Of a stretch of DNA of 64,000 nucleotides, positions 30,060 through 40,377 are shown in pieces. The DNA comes from Spirometra erinaceieuropaei (taxonomy: Eukaryota; Platyhelminthes; Cestoda; Diphyllobothriidea; Diphyllobothriidae). The stretch's first letter is position 1. Each line of letters begins with the position of its first letter. The position numbers and the translations under genes were made by a program. Below the pieces are notes generated by a model. That model did not search any database. It worked only from the letters and a program-made list of their open reading frames with translations, and was not told the DNA's origin. The stretch spans positions 964,378 through 1,028,377 of the forward strand of contig CACRXP010000019.1 of assembly GCA_902702965.1 (NCBI GenBank). Direction: 5' to 3'.

Positions 30060-31748
30060 GATATTGCGTATCGTGCAACGAACCCTGTAAAATCGCTGAC
30101 ACGCGAAATCAATGCTACGATGTTGGCCTTGGAGAACTCAGGTGCAATAACACCGACCGACAGACGCATGGCGAGACCCCAAGATACGGATTTGGCCCGA
30201 TTCTGTGGTCTCCCTAAGGTGCACAAAGACGGCGCTCCTCTCCGACCCATCGTGTCACTCAAAGGTACTCCAACGCACGGACTGGCTAAGTGGCTGTTCC
30301 GGCGTCTCAAGTTCCTGACCGCTGAGTCAGACACCACGGTCTCTTCGTCAGCAGAATTCCTGGAGAAACTCAAAGGGGTAAGCCTCCATCCAAATGAGGT
30401 CATGGTATCTTTTGATGTTGCATCCCTTTTTACTTCTATTCCCCAGGACCTGGCGATCGAGATAATCGAGCTGCTTCTACAAAGCAAATACGATGAAACG
30501 GAGAATCGTCTTGGACGCGCCCAAGTCCTTCAGCTCCTGAAGTTCTGTCTCAGGACGTACTTAACGTTCGACGGGACAATCTACGAACAAGTGAAGGGCA
30601 CACCAATGGGTTCGCCTATTTCGGGGTTAATCGCCGAGGCGGTCCTGCAACGGTTAGAGTCGCTGGTCTTCCAACACCACAAACCGAAGTTCTGGGCCCG
30701 GTATGTGGATGATACCTTCGTCGTTATCGATCGGGATCAACTGCTGACATTCAAAGAACGTCTGAATGCGGTCTTCCCGGACATACAATTTACGATAGAG
30801 GAGGAAGAGATCAACCAGCTGGCCTCCCTGGATGTCCTCGTATGCCGCAAGGATTGCGGTGGACTAAAGACCAAAGTGTTCAGGAAAGCGACAGATACGA
30901 TGCAAATACCGAACTTTAACAGTAACCACCCAATCAGCCACAAACGCAGTTGTGTAAGGACGCTCTATCGGCGTGTCGAAACTCACTGCAGCGAGCCGGA
31001 AGACAAGATTGCTGAACTACAATACCTCCGACGGGTCTTCAAAGCCAATGGCTACCCGCGCAACTTTGTCAACCGGTGCATACGCAAAATGGACGAAAGG
31101 CCTAACCGCACGGACACCAGAGTTTGGCGAGCGCTTCCATATGTCCAGAACGTTTCGGAAGCTGTTGGCCGCCTTCTCGCACCACTTGGGGTCGGAGTTG
31201 CACACAGGCCGGAGGCAACCATCAGGCGTCACTTGATGAAACCAAAAAACCCACTGCCACGGCAAGAAACGTCTGGAGTCGTTTATCGGATCTGGTGCAG
31301 TTGCGGACAAAGCAACTACGTCGGAGAAACCGGAAGACAGCTCCGAACGCGAATGGCCGAACACGCTGCAGCAGTGCGGAGAAATGACGCCAGCTCTCAA
31401 GTTGCGGCTCATTCGACGGGTTCCGGCCACACATTCAAATTTGACGAGGCCGAAATTCTCGCAGGAGGTGACAACCGCGTGAGCCGGGAGCTGCTTGAGT
31501 CATAGTTTACTGGCCCCTAGTCTATTAACAAGTGCAACGAGCTTCCCACTCCATACTGCGTGCTAAAATTTCGCCTAGGCGGAGTACTTGGCCACGCGGG
31601 GAGCGCAGAGGTGAACACTTATCCCAACACCGGGGTCGGTGCGTCAGATGGTCGAGCAATCATCACGCCAACATCCGACGCACGTGATGAAATGGCAGCA
31701 ATTAAAGACGCGAATATCGGCCACCACGCCACGTGCAACGAACCCTGA
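30060..31748 (+). pseudogene. PLE-A protein: reverse transcriptase plus GIY-YIG endonuclease, two late stops
   Basis: The uninterrupted part runs to 31502 (about 480 codons). RT landmarks in order: GLPKVHKDGAPLRPIVS; motif A, MVSFDVASLFTSIP (Asp near residue 121); motif B, GTPMGSPISGLIAE (from about 182); motif C, YVDD (217-220); FPDIQFTIEEEE; a linker; and GIY-YIG with GVVY (408-411) and YVG (422-424). These are the two enzymes PLEs use for target-primed reverse transcription in the nucleus. TAG codons at 31503-31505 and 31518-31520 break the end of the nuclease; the frame then stays open to 31748, giving a tail with SDGRAIITP. The other copy has TGT and CAG at these codons. There is no upstream initiator; the N-terminus is truncated. 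Confidence 0.9.
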
Positions 31749-31856
31749 TGAAAGGGAGGGAGCCGTGAATATTCATAGGTATGCGGTTGCATGGCTACTG
31801 CATCCTATAAATACTGCAGCCGCATATGCATGGACCACCCTTATCTGCTTATGTCT

Positions 31857-31890
31857 CTGATGATGGATTCGTGCAGGAATCCGAAACGTC
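31857..31890 (+). ncRNA. Hammerhead-like motif of PLE-A with intact core
   Basis: GTCT, CTGATGA (31857-31863), T, stem GGATTC/GAATCC (6 of 6), GAAACGTC (31883-31890), then AGGCTAATAAA. Core CUGAUGA and GAAA are complete, and the cleavage site would follow the final C. Stem I GTCT/AGGC has four pairs including a wobble. Stem III is only the palindrome ACGT, so self-cleavage probably needs a dimer. An unpaired T between the core and stem II departs from the textbook fold. Hammerheads are known in PLEs and in schistosome repeats. Confidence 0.7.
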
Positions 31891-31929
31891 AGGCTAATAA
31901 AGCTCTTGTCCCGGCGATCGTGTCTTTTT

Positions 31930-32278
31930 GTGCAGGACTGCTTCCTGGAACTCGTCTCTTCGCTTCTATTGGCAATCTCTGTCTATGCTACTGGCTTCCT
32001 GTCGGGAGTTTATGAATATTGCTTGATTATTCTGCGCTGGCTGATGGCCTTCGACCTAAATGTTCATACGAAATTTCAGTCTGAGTCAATAAGTCTCAAA
32101 TAGACTGGTTTACTCCAAGTTGGCGATCAATTTCAGAGGAAATTAGAAAGCTGAGATTTCAAAACCAGGGTATCTATAGGGAACGCTGGCGGGCCCACTG
32201 GTTAGCCGAACCCCATGGTATCTGAGTCATGAAGTGGAAGAATATTGACGAAATTAGTGTCTGGGTTTTTGGCTAGTA
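31930..32278 (+). repeat. Dispersed repeat R-X, right part after the PLE
   Basis: GCTACTGGCTTCCTG, GGGAGTTTATGAATATT, TTCAGTCTGAGTC, GACTGGTTTACTCCAAG and GATCAATTTC match 43045-43215. ACTGGTTAGCCGAACCC and GTGTCTGGGTTTTTGGCTA match 42929-43008. The order of blocks is permuted relative to the 42.8-kb copy. Confidence 0.6.
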
Positions 32279-33239
32279 CAGTAGATGGGCTAACTCATGA
32301 AATTTCAACCGAAATTTCGAAATGCGTTTCCGTTTCGAAAAGATTAATTAAGTAGGGTGGTAAAACTAGTCAGCCTGCCACATAGTTCAGTTAACCCAGG
32401 ATGCCGGCTCTCGAAAACTTCTACTCGGCTGCATAAAAAACCACACTCCACAAAAAATGGCCACTTAAGTAGCATGCATTTTTGTTTGATTTTAGACGCC
32501 CTTAAAAATTCAATTATATTTCATGGAAAACATGCAAAAAATACTCATTCTTTTGCTCATTCAGTAGAAAAGTACGCCTTCTTTCAACTTTATACTCGAA
32601 GGAAGGTTATGCTTCGGCTTTAAAAAGGTTTCTAATTTTTTAAAACCGTGAAATGACCCTTCATAAAACGTCATGTCTCTGCATTTACCAATGTGGCTTG
32701 TAAAGTTAACAGTGTGACTCAAATCCACTGCTTAATTTTATGAACCCAATATGGTCACCCTTTAGTACCGTAGAGAAATGTATGGCTTTCCATACGCGGA
32801 AATTATACGGCTTGTAGTTCGGAAGCCCTGAATGCAAGTGTAACGGTAGGTTAGGTTCAAAATTATTAGGGAATTGAAAAAGTTTTATAAAACCAAATTA
32901 TACCCCTCCTACGAGAATAAAAATAAAAGACGACGTACGTTTTTACTGAATGAGCACAAGAATGTATATTTTATGCATGTTTTCAATGAAATATAATTGA
33001 ATCTTTAACCGCACCGATAATCAATGAAAAGGTTCGTGCTAATTAAGTAGTCATTTTTTGCAGTGTTTGGTTTTTGGATGCTGCGGAAAAGGAAGTTTGT
33101 TCGAAAGCCGGCGTCCTGGGATAACTGAATTATTACAGAATTATGCTGCATTGTGATTGGTTTTACAACCCTGTTTAATTAATCGTTTCGAAAAGAAAAC
33201 GCACTTCTGTTGCGATTTTATGAGTTAGCCCACTTACTG
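32279..33239. mobile_element. Palindromic MITE, subfamily 1, reference copy
   Basis: CAGTAGATGGGCTAACTCATG at the left, preceded by TA; CATGAGTTAGCCC-like right end (ATGAGTTAGCCCACTTACTG). Each half is an imperfect inverted copy of the other for about 380 bp: GATGCCGGCTCTCGAAA against CGAAAGCCGGCGTC, and TTTCATGGAAAACATGCA against TGCATGTTTTCAATGAAA. A unique centre of about 200 bp (CGTAGAGAAATGTATGGC, ATACGGCTTGTAGTTCGG) gives orientation. No transposase. A transcript would fold into a hairpin of several hundred base pairs. Confidence 0.85.
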
Positions 33240-33426
33240 CACCTGTGCTGTCGTATATGGTGTGTTGTGCATATCTTAACATGGTCGTTCTTTGGTACAC
33301 ATTTCATTGAAGAGCCCTATTTCTGGTACTTAAGCGTTGCTATGTGTTCCTATTTCTCCTTCTGTTCTTTCTCCCTCTCTCATTATTAGTTCTTTTTAAA
33401 AGAATTCGTGGATTTTTGCTACGCCC

Positions 33427-33455
33427 GACGTTTCATTTCCTATTACAACCCTCAG
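33427..33455 (-). ncRNA. Hammerhead-like remnant at the 3' end of PLE-D
   Basis: On minus: CTGAGGG then GTTGTAATAGG, and GAAACGTC followed by GGGC. A9 of the core is G and stem II pairs poorly. Position downstream of the PLE-D nuclease fits the family pattern. Confidence 0.35.
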
Positions 33456-33851
33456 CTGCTTATCTGGTGATCTCCAGATGCTTGTAATTTTCATCCCGTC
33501 ATTTTTTCTGCTTTACGGAAGAGGTTTATCCTTATCTAAAGAAGTATCTTTCTAATGCTCCTGCAACCGCTGTCGATATCACATTCCGAGGGCATTTTAA
33601 GACGGTGACAGGATTTGTTAATCGTACTCTCGATGATACTGTCATCAGAGGACGGCAAAGGCACTTCAGCCCCTTCCCCACCCCCACCTGCCTTACATCG
33701 GAGTTGCAAAAATTCCCATTGTAAAATCCAAAAGGCAATTTGGCGAGCATAAGTCTGCCTTCGATAACTTCTCTTCAGGCCTGTACATTTATATGGCTAT
33801 TGAAGTAATGAATTGAAAGATATGGGCAAGTAGGTAATTAAACTGTAGCTC

Positions 33852-33877
33852 GGGTTTGGGGAGGGGAGGGGAGGGGG
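33852..33877 (+). other. Potential G-quadruplex tract
   Basis: GGGTTTGGGGAGGGGAGGGG followed by AGGGGG: five G runs of three or more with one- to three-base loops. It lies just past the PLE-D nuclease, on the strand opposite to its coding sense. Confidence 0.7.
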
Positions 33878-34611
33878 AGAGTGAAACACAACAATTCCAG
33901 TCAGTGCCAGGGTGAAGTTGGGTCCCGGCGAAGTTGATTATATGCAGGTGGTTGGCTTGGTGGCTGTGAGCCATGGCAACTGTGGGACTTGTATGAAGTT
34001 CTTCTGTGCGCATAGGACCGGTCCGCGTAGCCTGATTGCAGCCGCCTCTGCTGTAGCCAAAGAGCGCTGTCCAAACAGTTGTGGATAGCTTGATGGGACC
34101 CTGTAAATTACTCTGAAGGACACTTTGGCGCCTACACGGTGGTCTGTGTCTACCATGTGGACGAGGATCGAGCTGTTAATATTCTTTATTTGTCCCTTTC
34201 CTAACCATGCTGGGAGATGTTCTTTCATTCTTTTGGACAAACGCCGGCTCTTGCGACCAATATATTCTGCCCCACAGGAGCAGGTGAAGGAGTAAATACA
34301 CACAGAGGTGGTCTGAGCTGGTATTTTGTCCTTGCCCTCTCCGTATAGGATGGTACTGGTGGAAAAGAGTACAGGGGTGTCAGTTGCTGAAAAGGTCTGT
34401 AATATAGCTTGAGTTAGGCGTATTCTTAGAAGTTCACTTGGTGCATCCCCTTGAAATAGGACCTTGTATCTTCTAAGTCATTACTTCAGTAGCCATATAA
34501 ATGTACAGGCTGAAAGGAATTTATCGAAAGCAGACGTATGCTCGCGAAAGTGCCTTTCGAATTTTACATCGGAGTGTTGATAGTCATCTTTGGCAGAACT
34601 TCAGCGATGTA

Positions 34612-35617
34612 CCGTAAATGGGCTAACTCATGAAATGTCAGCCGAAATTCCGGAATTTGTTTTCGTTTCGAGAGGATCAATCAAGTAGGTTTGTAAAAGT
34701 AGTTAGTCTACAACATACTTCTATAATATTTCTATAATATTTCAGTTACCGTAGGGTGCCGGCTTCTGAACGAACTTCTTTCCAGCTGCATGCAAAAACC
34801 ATACTCTGTAAAAAAGGACCACTTATGCATCATGCAGATTTCCCATTGATTTTCGATGGCCTTGCAAATTAAAGTTTATTTTATAAAGACCACGAAGAGA
34901 AATAGGCTTTCTTTCAGTCGCTTGATAGAGAATCACGTCGTTATTATATTTTATATTCGAAAGAGGAGTGTTATTAGGGTTTAAAAAGTTTCTCATTATG
35001 AGATTTTTAAGGCCGTGAAATGTCCATTCGCGTAGCATAGTACCTGTCCGTTTACCACAGCTCCTCATTTAATGTACAGCATAGTCCGCCTCTATTGCAA
35101 AATTCTATGAACTCTATATGATATCTTTCTGATGGCATAGAAGAATATGAGATTTTCTTTTTGCGGAACGCATGCACCTTGTAGACTGAAATCACTAAGC
35201 GCTAGTGCAACGACTGATCAGACTCCAAATTTTTCGGGAATTAGAAAACTTTTTTAAAAACCCAGTTATACTCCTTTTTCAAGTATAAAATGCAAAGATT
35301 ACGCAGTTCTCTATTAAACGACTGAAAGAAGGCATATTTTTGCTTATCGTTTCTTTAAGACATATTTGAATTTGCAAGATAATCGAAAATCAATGGGAAA
35401 AATGCATGCAGCTTAAGCAGTAATTTTTTCACGGACTGCGGTTTCTACATGAGATTGAAAAGCAGTGCATTCAAAAGCTGACATCCTGCCGAGTCTTAAA
35501 TATTATAGGATTATGCTGGAAGATAATCAGTATTACAACCGCGCCTACATAATCCTTTCTAGTCGAAAACGCATTTCAGATTTTCAGCCAACATTTCATG
35601 AGATAGGTCACTCACTG
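34612..35617. mobile_element. Palindromic MITE, chimera of subfamilies 1 and 2
   Basis: The left end (CGTAAATGGGCTAACTCATG) is subfamily 1, while the right end (CATGAGATAGGTCACTCACTG) and centre (TCTATTGCAAAATTCTATGAAC, CGGAACGCATGCACCTTGTAG) are subfamily 2. TA flanks both sides. The switch lies in the left arm, at about 34830-34900. Non-coding. Confidence 0.75.
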
Positions 35618-36894
35618 TATTTTGCCGTATTTTCTACTCACATGTCGTCCATGACGTTGTAGATTGGGCAAGTCAATGCTCTTGTCAGTTCAGTCCGGCC
35701 ACATCGTTAACATATGGCATATATCAGAAATGCTGAACGCAGTAACAGTGAAACCCATCGGTCCTTTCGAAGTTCATATTCACTATCGATTTAACTGGTA
35801 CCGATACAAATCACCTCCACGCACGAGGGAAGCCTTTGTTTGGAAAAAATGATCCATTTTCACCCTTCATTTTTTGCGTGACTGAATACGGGGATCGTTG
35901 TATCCACACAGGCTTTCGAACGTCCCAGTCCACAAAGCATACTCGCCCTTGGGAGTTCGCCGTCTGTAATCAAACGAAAAGAGGAAATGACGGTTTCTAT
36001 TGCGGAAATACTTTAAGCACTGATAGTGTTCCAATTTATAGGTCTACTAGTGTTTTTGCATCAAGGATCACTAAACGAAAGCTTGGCCTGTGATAGGGGA
36101 AGACGTTTGTATCCCTGTTTCTCTCATGGAATACCGTCAAAAAAATATTTTTCCCGTTACCGGCAACAGTGTTTGTGTTTCTCGCGCGTTTTATTACTTA
36201 TTGAATCTAAATATCTTCTCATCTTAGCCATATTGTGGAAAATCAACGATTGTTTCCTCAGGACTGTTTGCACGAGATCTTTCCTGATAAGTTGATTTAT
36301 GTCACTCAAATACATCTGCTTAAGAACGTTGAGTATGTATTAGCGATATGCATGCGTTATTCCCACTCTTACATTGGAATGACCAAATTAGTTGATTGCC
36401 TAAAAACTTCAATCCATTTCACAATAACTAAACCTATTGGTCAAAAGTCAGTTATAAGTGAATCAGATCCATTTGAGCCTTAACGTATAAAGCCCCCAAA
36501 ATCACCACCTTTCACGTCAGCTGGTTCATAGGTCGCTTGTTGAGGATAAGCATATTACATTTATGACATTGCGCGATACTGCTGCAGACCCAGGAGAAAC
36601 GAAAGTCTTTTTTTTCACCACATACGATGCTGCGGCAGCAGATCTCACTGGCTAATTCCAGGAAGGTTCTTCTTACAAATTTTAAATAATCTGTTTCCCG
36701 GCAATGAACACTGCTCAGTTACTCCTACAGTGGAACAAACCACAAGTGCCTTATGGGCTTTTACTTCTGAAAAATCTTCAGCCCTATCAGACCCTGTGGG
36801 ACATGAGTATCATGTTAAAGAAGTGTGACATTTTGCAATATTACTACTACTACCAACCTTGGTTAAAGGAAGAGCTTTCGACTGCGTACACATA
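35618..36894. other. No recognisable feature
   Basis: Several overlapping short plus-strand ORFs (35664-36483) with no domain, no clear splice context and no repeat partner. Confidence 0.4.
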
Positions 36895-37888
36895 CAGTAG
36901 ATGCGCTAACTCGTGAAATGTCAACCAAAATTTCGAAATGCGTTCCCGTTTCCAAAAGATAAATTAAGTAGTGTTGAAAAACTAATCATGATGCAGCATA
37001 AATCTATAATTATCCAGTTATCTCAGGGTGTCGGCTTTCGACAGAACGTATTTTCGGCTGCATGCAAGATCTATACTCTGCAAAAAATGACTACTTGTGT
37101 AGTATTCAATTTTTCATTGATTTTTGATGCCCTTGAAAATTCTATTATATTTCATGGAAAACATGCATAAAAATATTCATTCTTCTACCCATTCGGTAGA
37201 AAATCACGTCCTTTTCCACGTTAATACTTAACAGAAGAGTATAATTCGGTTTTAAAAAAACATTTCTAATTCCCGAATAATTTTGGACCCGACCTGCTGT
37301 TATACTTGCACTCAGGGTTTCAAAACTACAAACTGTATATTTTCCGTGTACGGAAAACCATGCATTTCTCTACGGTGTTAAGAGAGGACCATATCACGTT
37401 CATAAAATTAAGCAGTGGATTTGAGCAATATTGTTAACTTTACAAGCCACATTCGTAAATTCAGATACATGACTTTTCATAAACAGCCACTTAACGGTAT
37501 TAAAAAATCTGACAATTAGAAACTTTTAAAAACCGAATTATACTCTTCTTTTGAGTATGAAATTGGAAGAAGGCGTGATTTCCTGCCGAACAAGCAAAAA
37601 AATGAATATTGTGATACATGTTTTCCATGAAATTTAATCGAATTTTCAAGGGCATCGAAAATCAATGAGAAAATTGCATACTACATAAGTAGTCATTTTT
37701 TGCAGAGTATAGATCTTGCATGCAGCCGAAAATAAGTTCTTTCGAAAGCCGACACCCTGAGATAATTGGATCATTACAGATTTATGCTGCATCATGATTA
37801 GTTTTCCAACACTACTTAAGTTATCTTTTGGAAACGAGAACGCACTTCGTAATTTTGGTTGACATTTCATGAGTTAGCACATCTACTG
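36895..37888. mobile_element. Palindromic MITE, subfamily 1, with clean TA duplication
   Basis: TA then CAGTAGATGCGCTAACTCGTG ... ATGAGTTAGCACATCTACTG then TA. Terminal 20 bp are inverted with a few mismatches; complementarity runs inward for about 380 bp. The centre is in reverse orientation relative to the 32.3-kb copy (ACTACAAACTGTATATTTTCC, ATGCATTTCTCTACGG). Confidence 0.85.
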
Positions 37889-38827
37889 TAAGAGCCTTCT
37901 TACGTTCACGCAGAGACTGCAAACTATATTGGCAGAGTCTGTCGAGTTTTTATTGAAATTTCTTGTAGACTCTGAGAACTCAGAACGGTCCCGTCTGCCC
38001 GTCAGTCCTTCTACCGACGAAATCCCCCGCAGTCCTCTCAGATAATGCACAGCATAGATGTTGAATTGACCCTCAGTTTTACCTTCACACAGCTAATACG
38101 TAGAAGAAGATTTCTGGCCAGTCTACAGTGTTTGAACACCACGCGAAGTTCTACTGAATCGATTTGCCATTTCTTTTATTGGACGCTGAGTTGTGCACTT
38201 TCGTATTCCTGAGTCCAACTGCAGCAGCAGCAGCAGCAGCAGCAGAGAGAGAGAGAGATAATCAACAAACCAGAGCTCGTTGTACGTGCAAACTACATTA
38301 TGGAGCAAGTAATTTGATAAGCCAGAAAGTTATACGTGATGACACTTGCAAGCTTTCCGCATGACGATCCGCAGGTACACAGGAGGCATGTCACTCCTTT
38401 CGCACTACTCTTACAAACGCTCTGATGACTAACTGGCCACATCTCAACAAACACGTCGTGGAGAGAACTCTGAACAAACTTACTGGGTGAAGGAGGGACC
38501 AGAATGCAAAACCGTTGGCTTATTTGGCATAAACGCATAGATGCAAGGGCGTTAAGAGAGCACATCGACTTCCTATACTCTTATGAATTCCAGTAAATTG
38601 TGTTGAAAGTTGGCTTAAATTATTGGTTCTAACAAATCAGGTCATATTCAAATTATGTGCACGATGAATTTCGAATTCAGACATTTTTAAGACCTTGAAG
38701 CGTCAATTTAAATAGCATCTTGTCTGCCTGTTAGTACTTCTTGTAACCTATACAACATAGTTTACATAAATTACAAACTTTTGAGCGTTAGATGGTACCT
38801 TCTAAACAGCGCCGATAAACGCCCATT
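37889..38827. other. Intergenic with CAG/GA microsatellite
   Basis: No gene recognised apart from the microsatellite described separately; the poly-Ala and poly-Leu ORFs across it are repeat artefacts. Confidence 0.5.
38221..38258. repeat. (GCA)8 followed by (GA)n microsatellite
   Basis: Eight GCA units, then GA repeats up to GAGATA. Confidence 0.95.
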
Positions 38828-39716
38828 CAGTGACCGATCTCATAAAACGTTGACCGAAATTCAAAGTATGTTCAGCATTAGGAAGGATTACTTAAGTTGT
38901 TTGTAATATTGATGAGTTTCCAGCATGCTGTCGTGATACTTCGGACAGGCCAGAACGTTGGTCTCGTAAAAAGTGAGTACATGAGTACCATGACTTTTGC
39001 CAGTGATTTCCGATGCCCTTGGGAATTTAAATGAATTTTATGGAAGCGGTGTCCAAAAGTATTATTTCTTGTACCCATTTTATAGAAAATTCACACGTGC
39101 TTCAAATTTTGTACTCGAAGAAGAGGTGTCTTGCGATAACTGAAAAGTTTCTAATTACGCGATTGCTGAAATCCGCGCAACGTCCATTTTAAATGGCATC
39201 CAATCTGTCGGTTCATTAATGCTCCTCATGTAACATATTCCGCACCCACAGGAAACTTTTATTGACCATATAGACTCTCTTCTTAACAGTGTTCAGGATT
39301 GCATGAATTTTTGACAGGGAGAGCAGACAGCTTGTGGACTAAAAGCCTAAACAGTTGGCAGGGCCCACCAGTATTTGGAATGTAAACATCTTTTGTTGCC
39401 GAAAAACACCCTTCTTTGACCATTACATTTGAGGAGGAAAAAATAAGAACGGACCTATCAATTTATTTTGTGGAAGAATGTTTTTATCCATGTTTCTATA
39501 GGATGAATTGGAATTTACATGGGCAGCGAGAATAAACAGAAGACGCGCATACCACCTAAGTGGTCGATTTTCACAGCGTATAGTTTTTACAGACGGCTTG
39601 ATAGAGTTGCGTTTCGTAACCGGCATCCTGACAATGATGGGTGCCAAAACCCCACTACACTAATCCTTTCTAATCGAAAAGCCCTTTCAGACTTTTGGCA
39701 CGACCTTCCTTACGTG
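38828..39716. mobile_element. Palindromic MITE, subfamily 2, decayed
   Basis: CAGTGACCGATCTCATAAAAC at the left; AATCCTTTCTAATCGAAAAG near the right end. Internal blocks TTGTAATATTGATGAG, GATTTCCGATGCCC and GTACTCGAAGAAGAGG follow the family order. Right terminus eroded. Confidence 0.6.
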
Positions 39717-39720
39717 TAAA

Positions 39721-40136
39721 GTATATGACTTTTAGTTTGAAAACTTCAAACGCCAAAGCAATGATAAAGAAGGGGTTCAAAGGTTTCCAGAATCCAAAAA
39801 ATCTATTAAAAACCAAAATCTACTCCTTCTAATGGAAAATTTGAATAAAACGTGATTTCCTACCAGGCTAATTGAAGAAAGGATGTTTTGTGCATGCTGT
39901 CTCATAAAATGCGTGTGAATTTATAAGGAAATTTAATATCGTGGTAACACCTCACATCACACAAGTAGCCACTTACTTACGGTATTTGCAGGCGGCCGAA
40001 AATAAGCGCATCAAAATATCAACAGCCCTATGTGCCTGCAACATTAATATTATTACTTAGGTTGAGTAATCCTTCCAAATCAAGAACGCATGTCAGAATC
40101 CTAATTGACATTTTACGAGCTTGGTCACGTTAAAAG
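39721..40136. repeat. Right-half fragment of a palindromic MITE
   Basis: GTATATGACTTTTAGTTTGA, ACGTGATTTCCTACC, GTGCATGCTGTCTCAT, ACAAGTAGCCACTTA, AATCCTTCCAAATCAAGAAC and TTGACATTTTACGAGCTTGG match the second half of the family, directly abutting the preceding copy. Confidence 0.55.
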
Positions 40137-40377
40137 TCTCCCCTGCTCTTATAATCCCTCTTCCGATTTTGCAGCGCAAAAGTGGAACTGACTCGCAAAT
40201 TTTATTGCCTTTCTGTCCTATCACTTTTCCGTGAACCTTTTATAGGAGCAGAAGATGCAACACCTACATTCAGTTCCGGCACAGTTTTGCGGTAGGGAAA
40301 CAGTTTAAGGTGAACAACAATAGCGTGCTCGTGATTGCAGCTGCACAGTCGGCGGTCCAACGACGTCACAAACCATC

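Larger units (their letters stand above)
30060..31926 (+). mobile_element. Penelope-like element PLE-A, best-preserved copy
   Basis: Continuous RT and GIY-YIG coding sequence, a C-terminal tail, a 3' region with a hammerhead-like motif (31857-31890), and an end at the same CGGCGATCGTGTCT block as the copy at 1-1086. The 5' end is truncated inside the coding region; upstream is R-X sequence. A 16-base string, CGTGCAACGAACCCTG, occurs both at the 5' edge (30072-30087) and near the end of the coding tail (31732-31747). High conservation of frame and motifs implies a recent insertion. Confidence 0.9.
33427..34480 (-). pseudogene. PLE-D: linker, GIY-YIG endonuclease and 3' region, RT lost
   Basis: Minus-strand frame 34303-33938 starts inside the nuclease: CIYSFTCSCGAEYIGRKSRR has the Y...YIG pair and Cys-rich lead, followed by MKEHLPAWLGKGQIKN, SSILVHMVDTDHRV, and ATAEAAAIRLRGPVLCAQKN, the conserved end with catalytic-type Glu. 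Upstream in another frame (about 34470-34310), linker-like residues KYKVLFQGDAPSELLRIRLT and LFSTSTILYGEGKDKIP are readable. The RT is missing. Sequence is far from PLE-A, so a separate lineage. The 3' region carries a G-rich tract (33852-33877 on plus) and a hammerhead remnant. Confidence 0.8.

Noticed and set aside
38123..38364. Poly-Ala or poly-Leu protein
   Set aside because: Caused by the GCA/GA microsatellite; open in several frames with no flanking coding signal.
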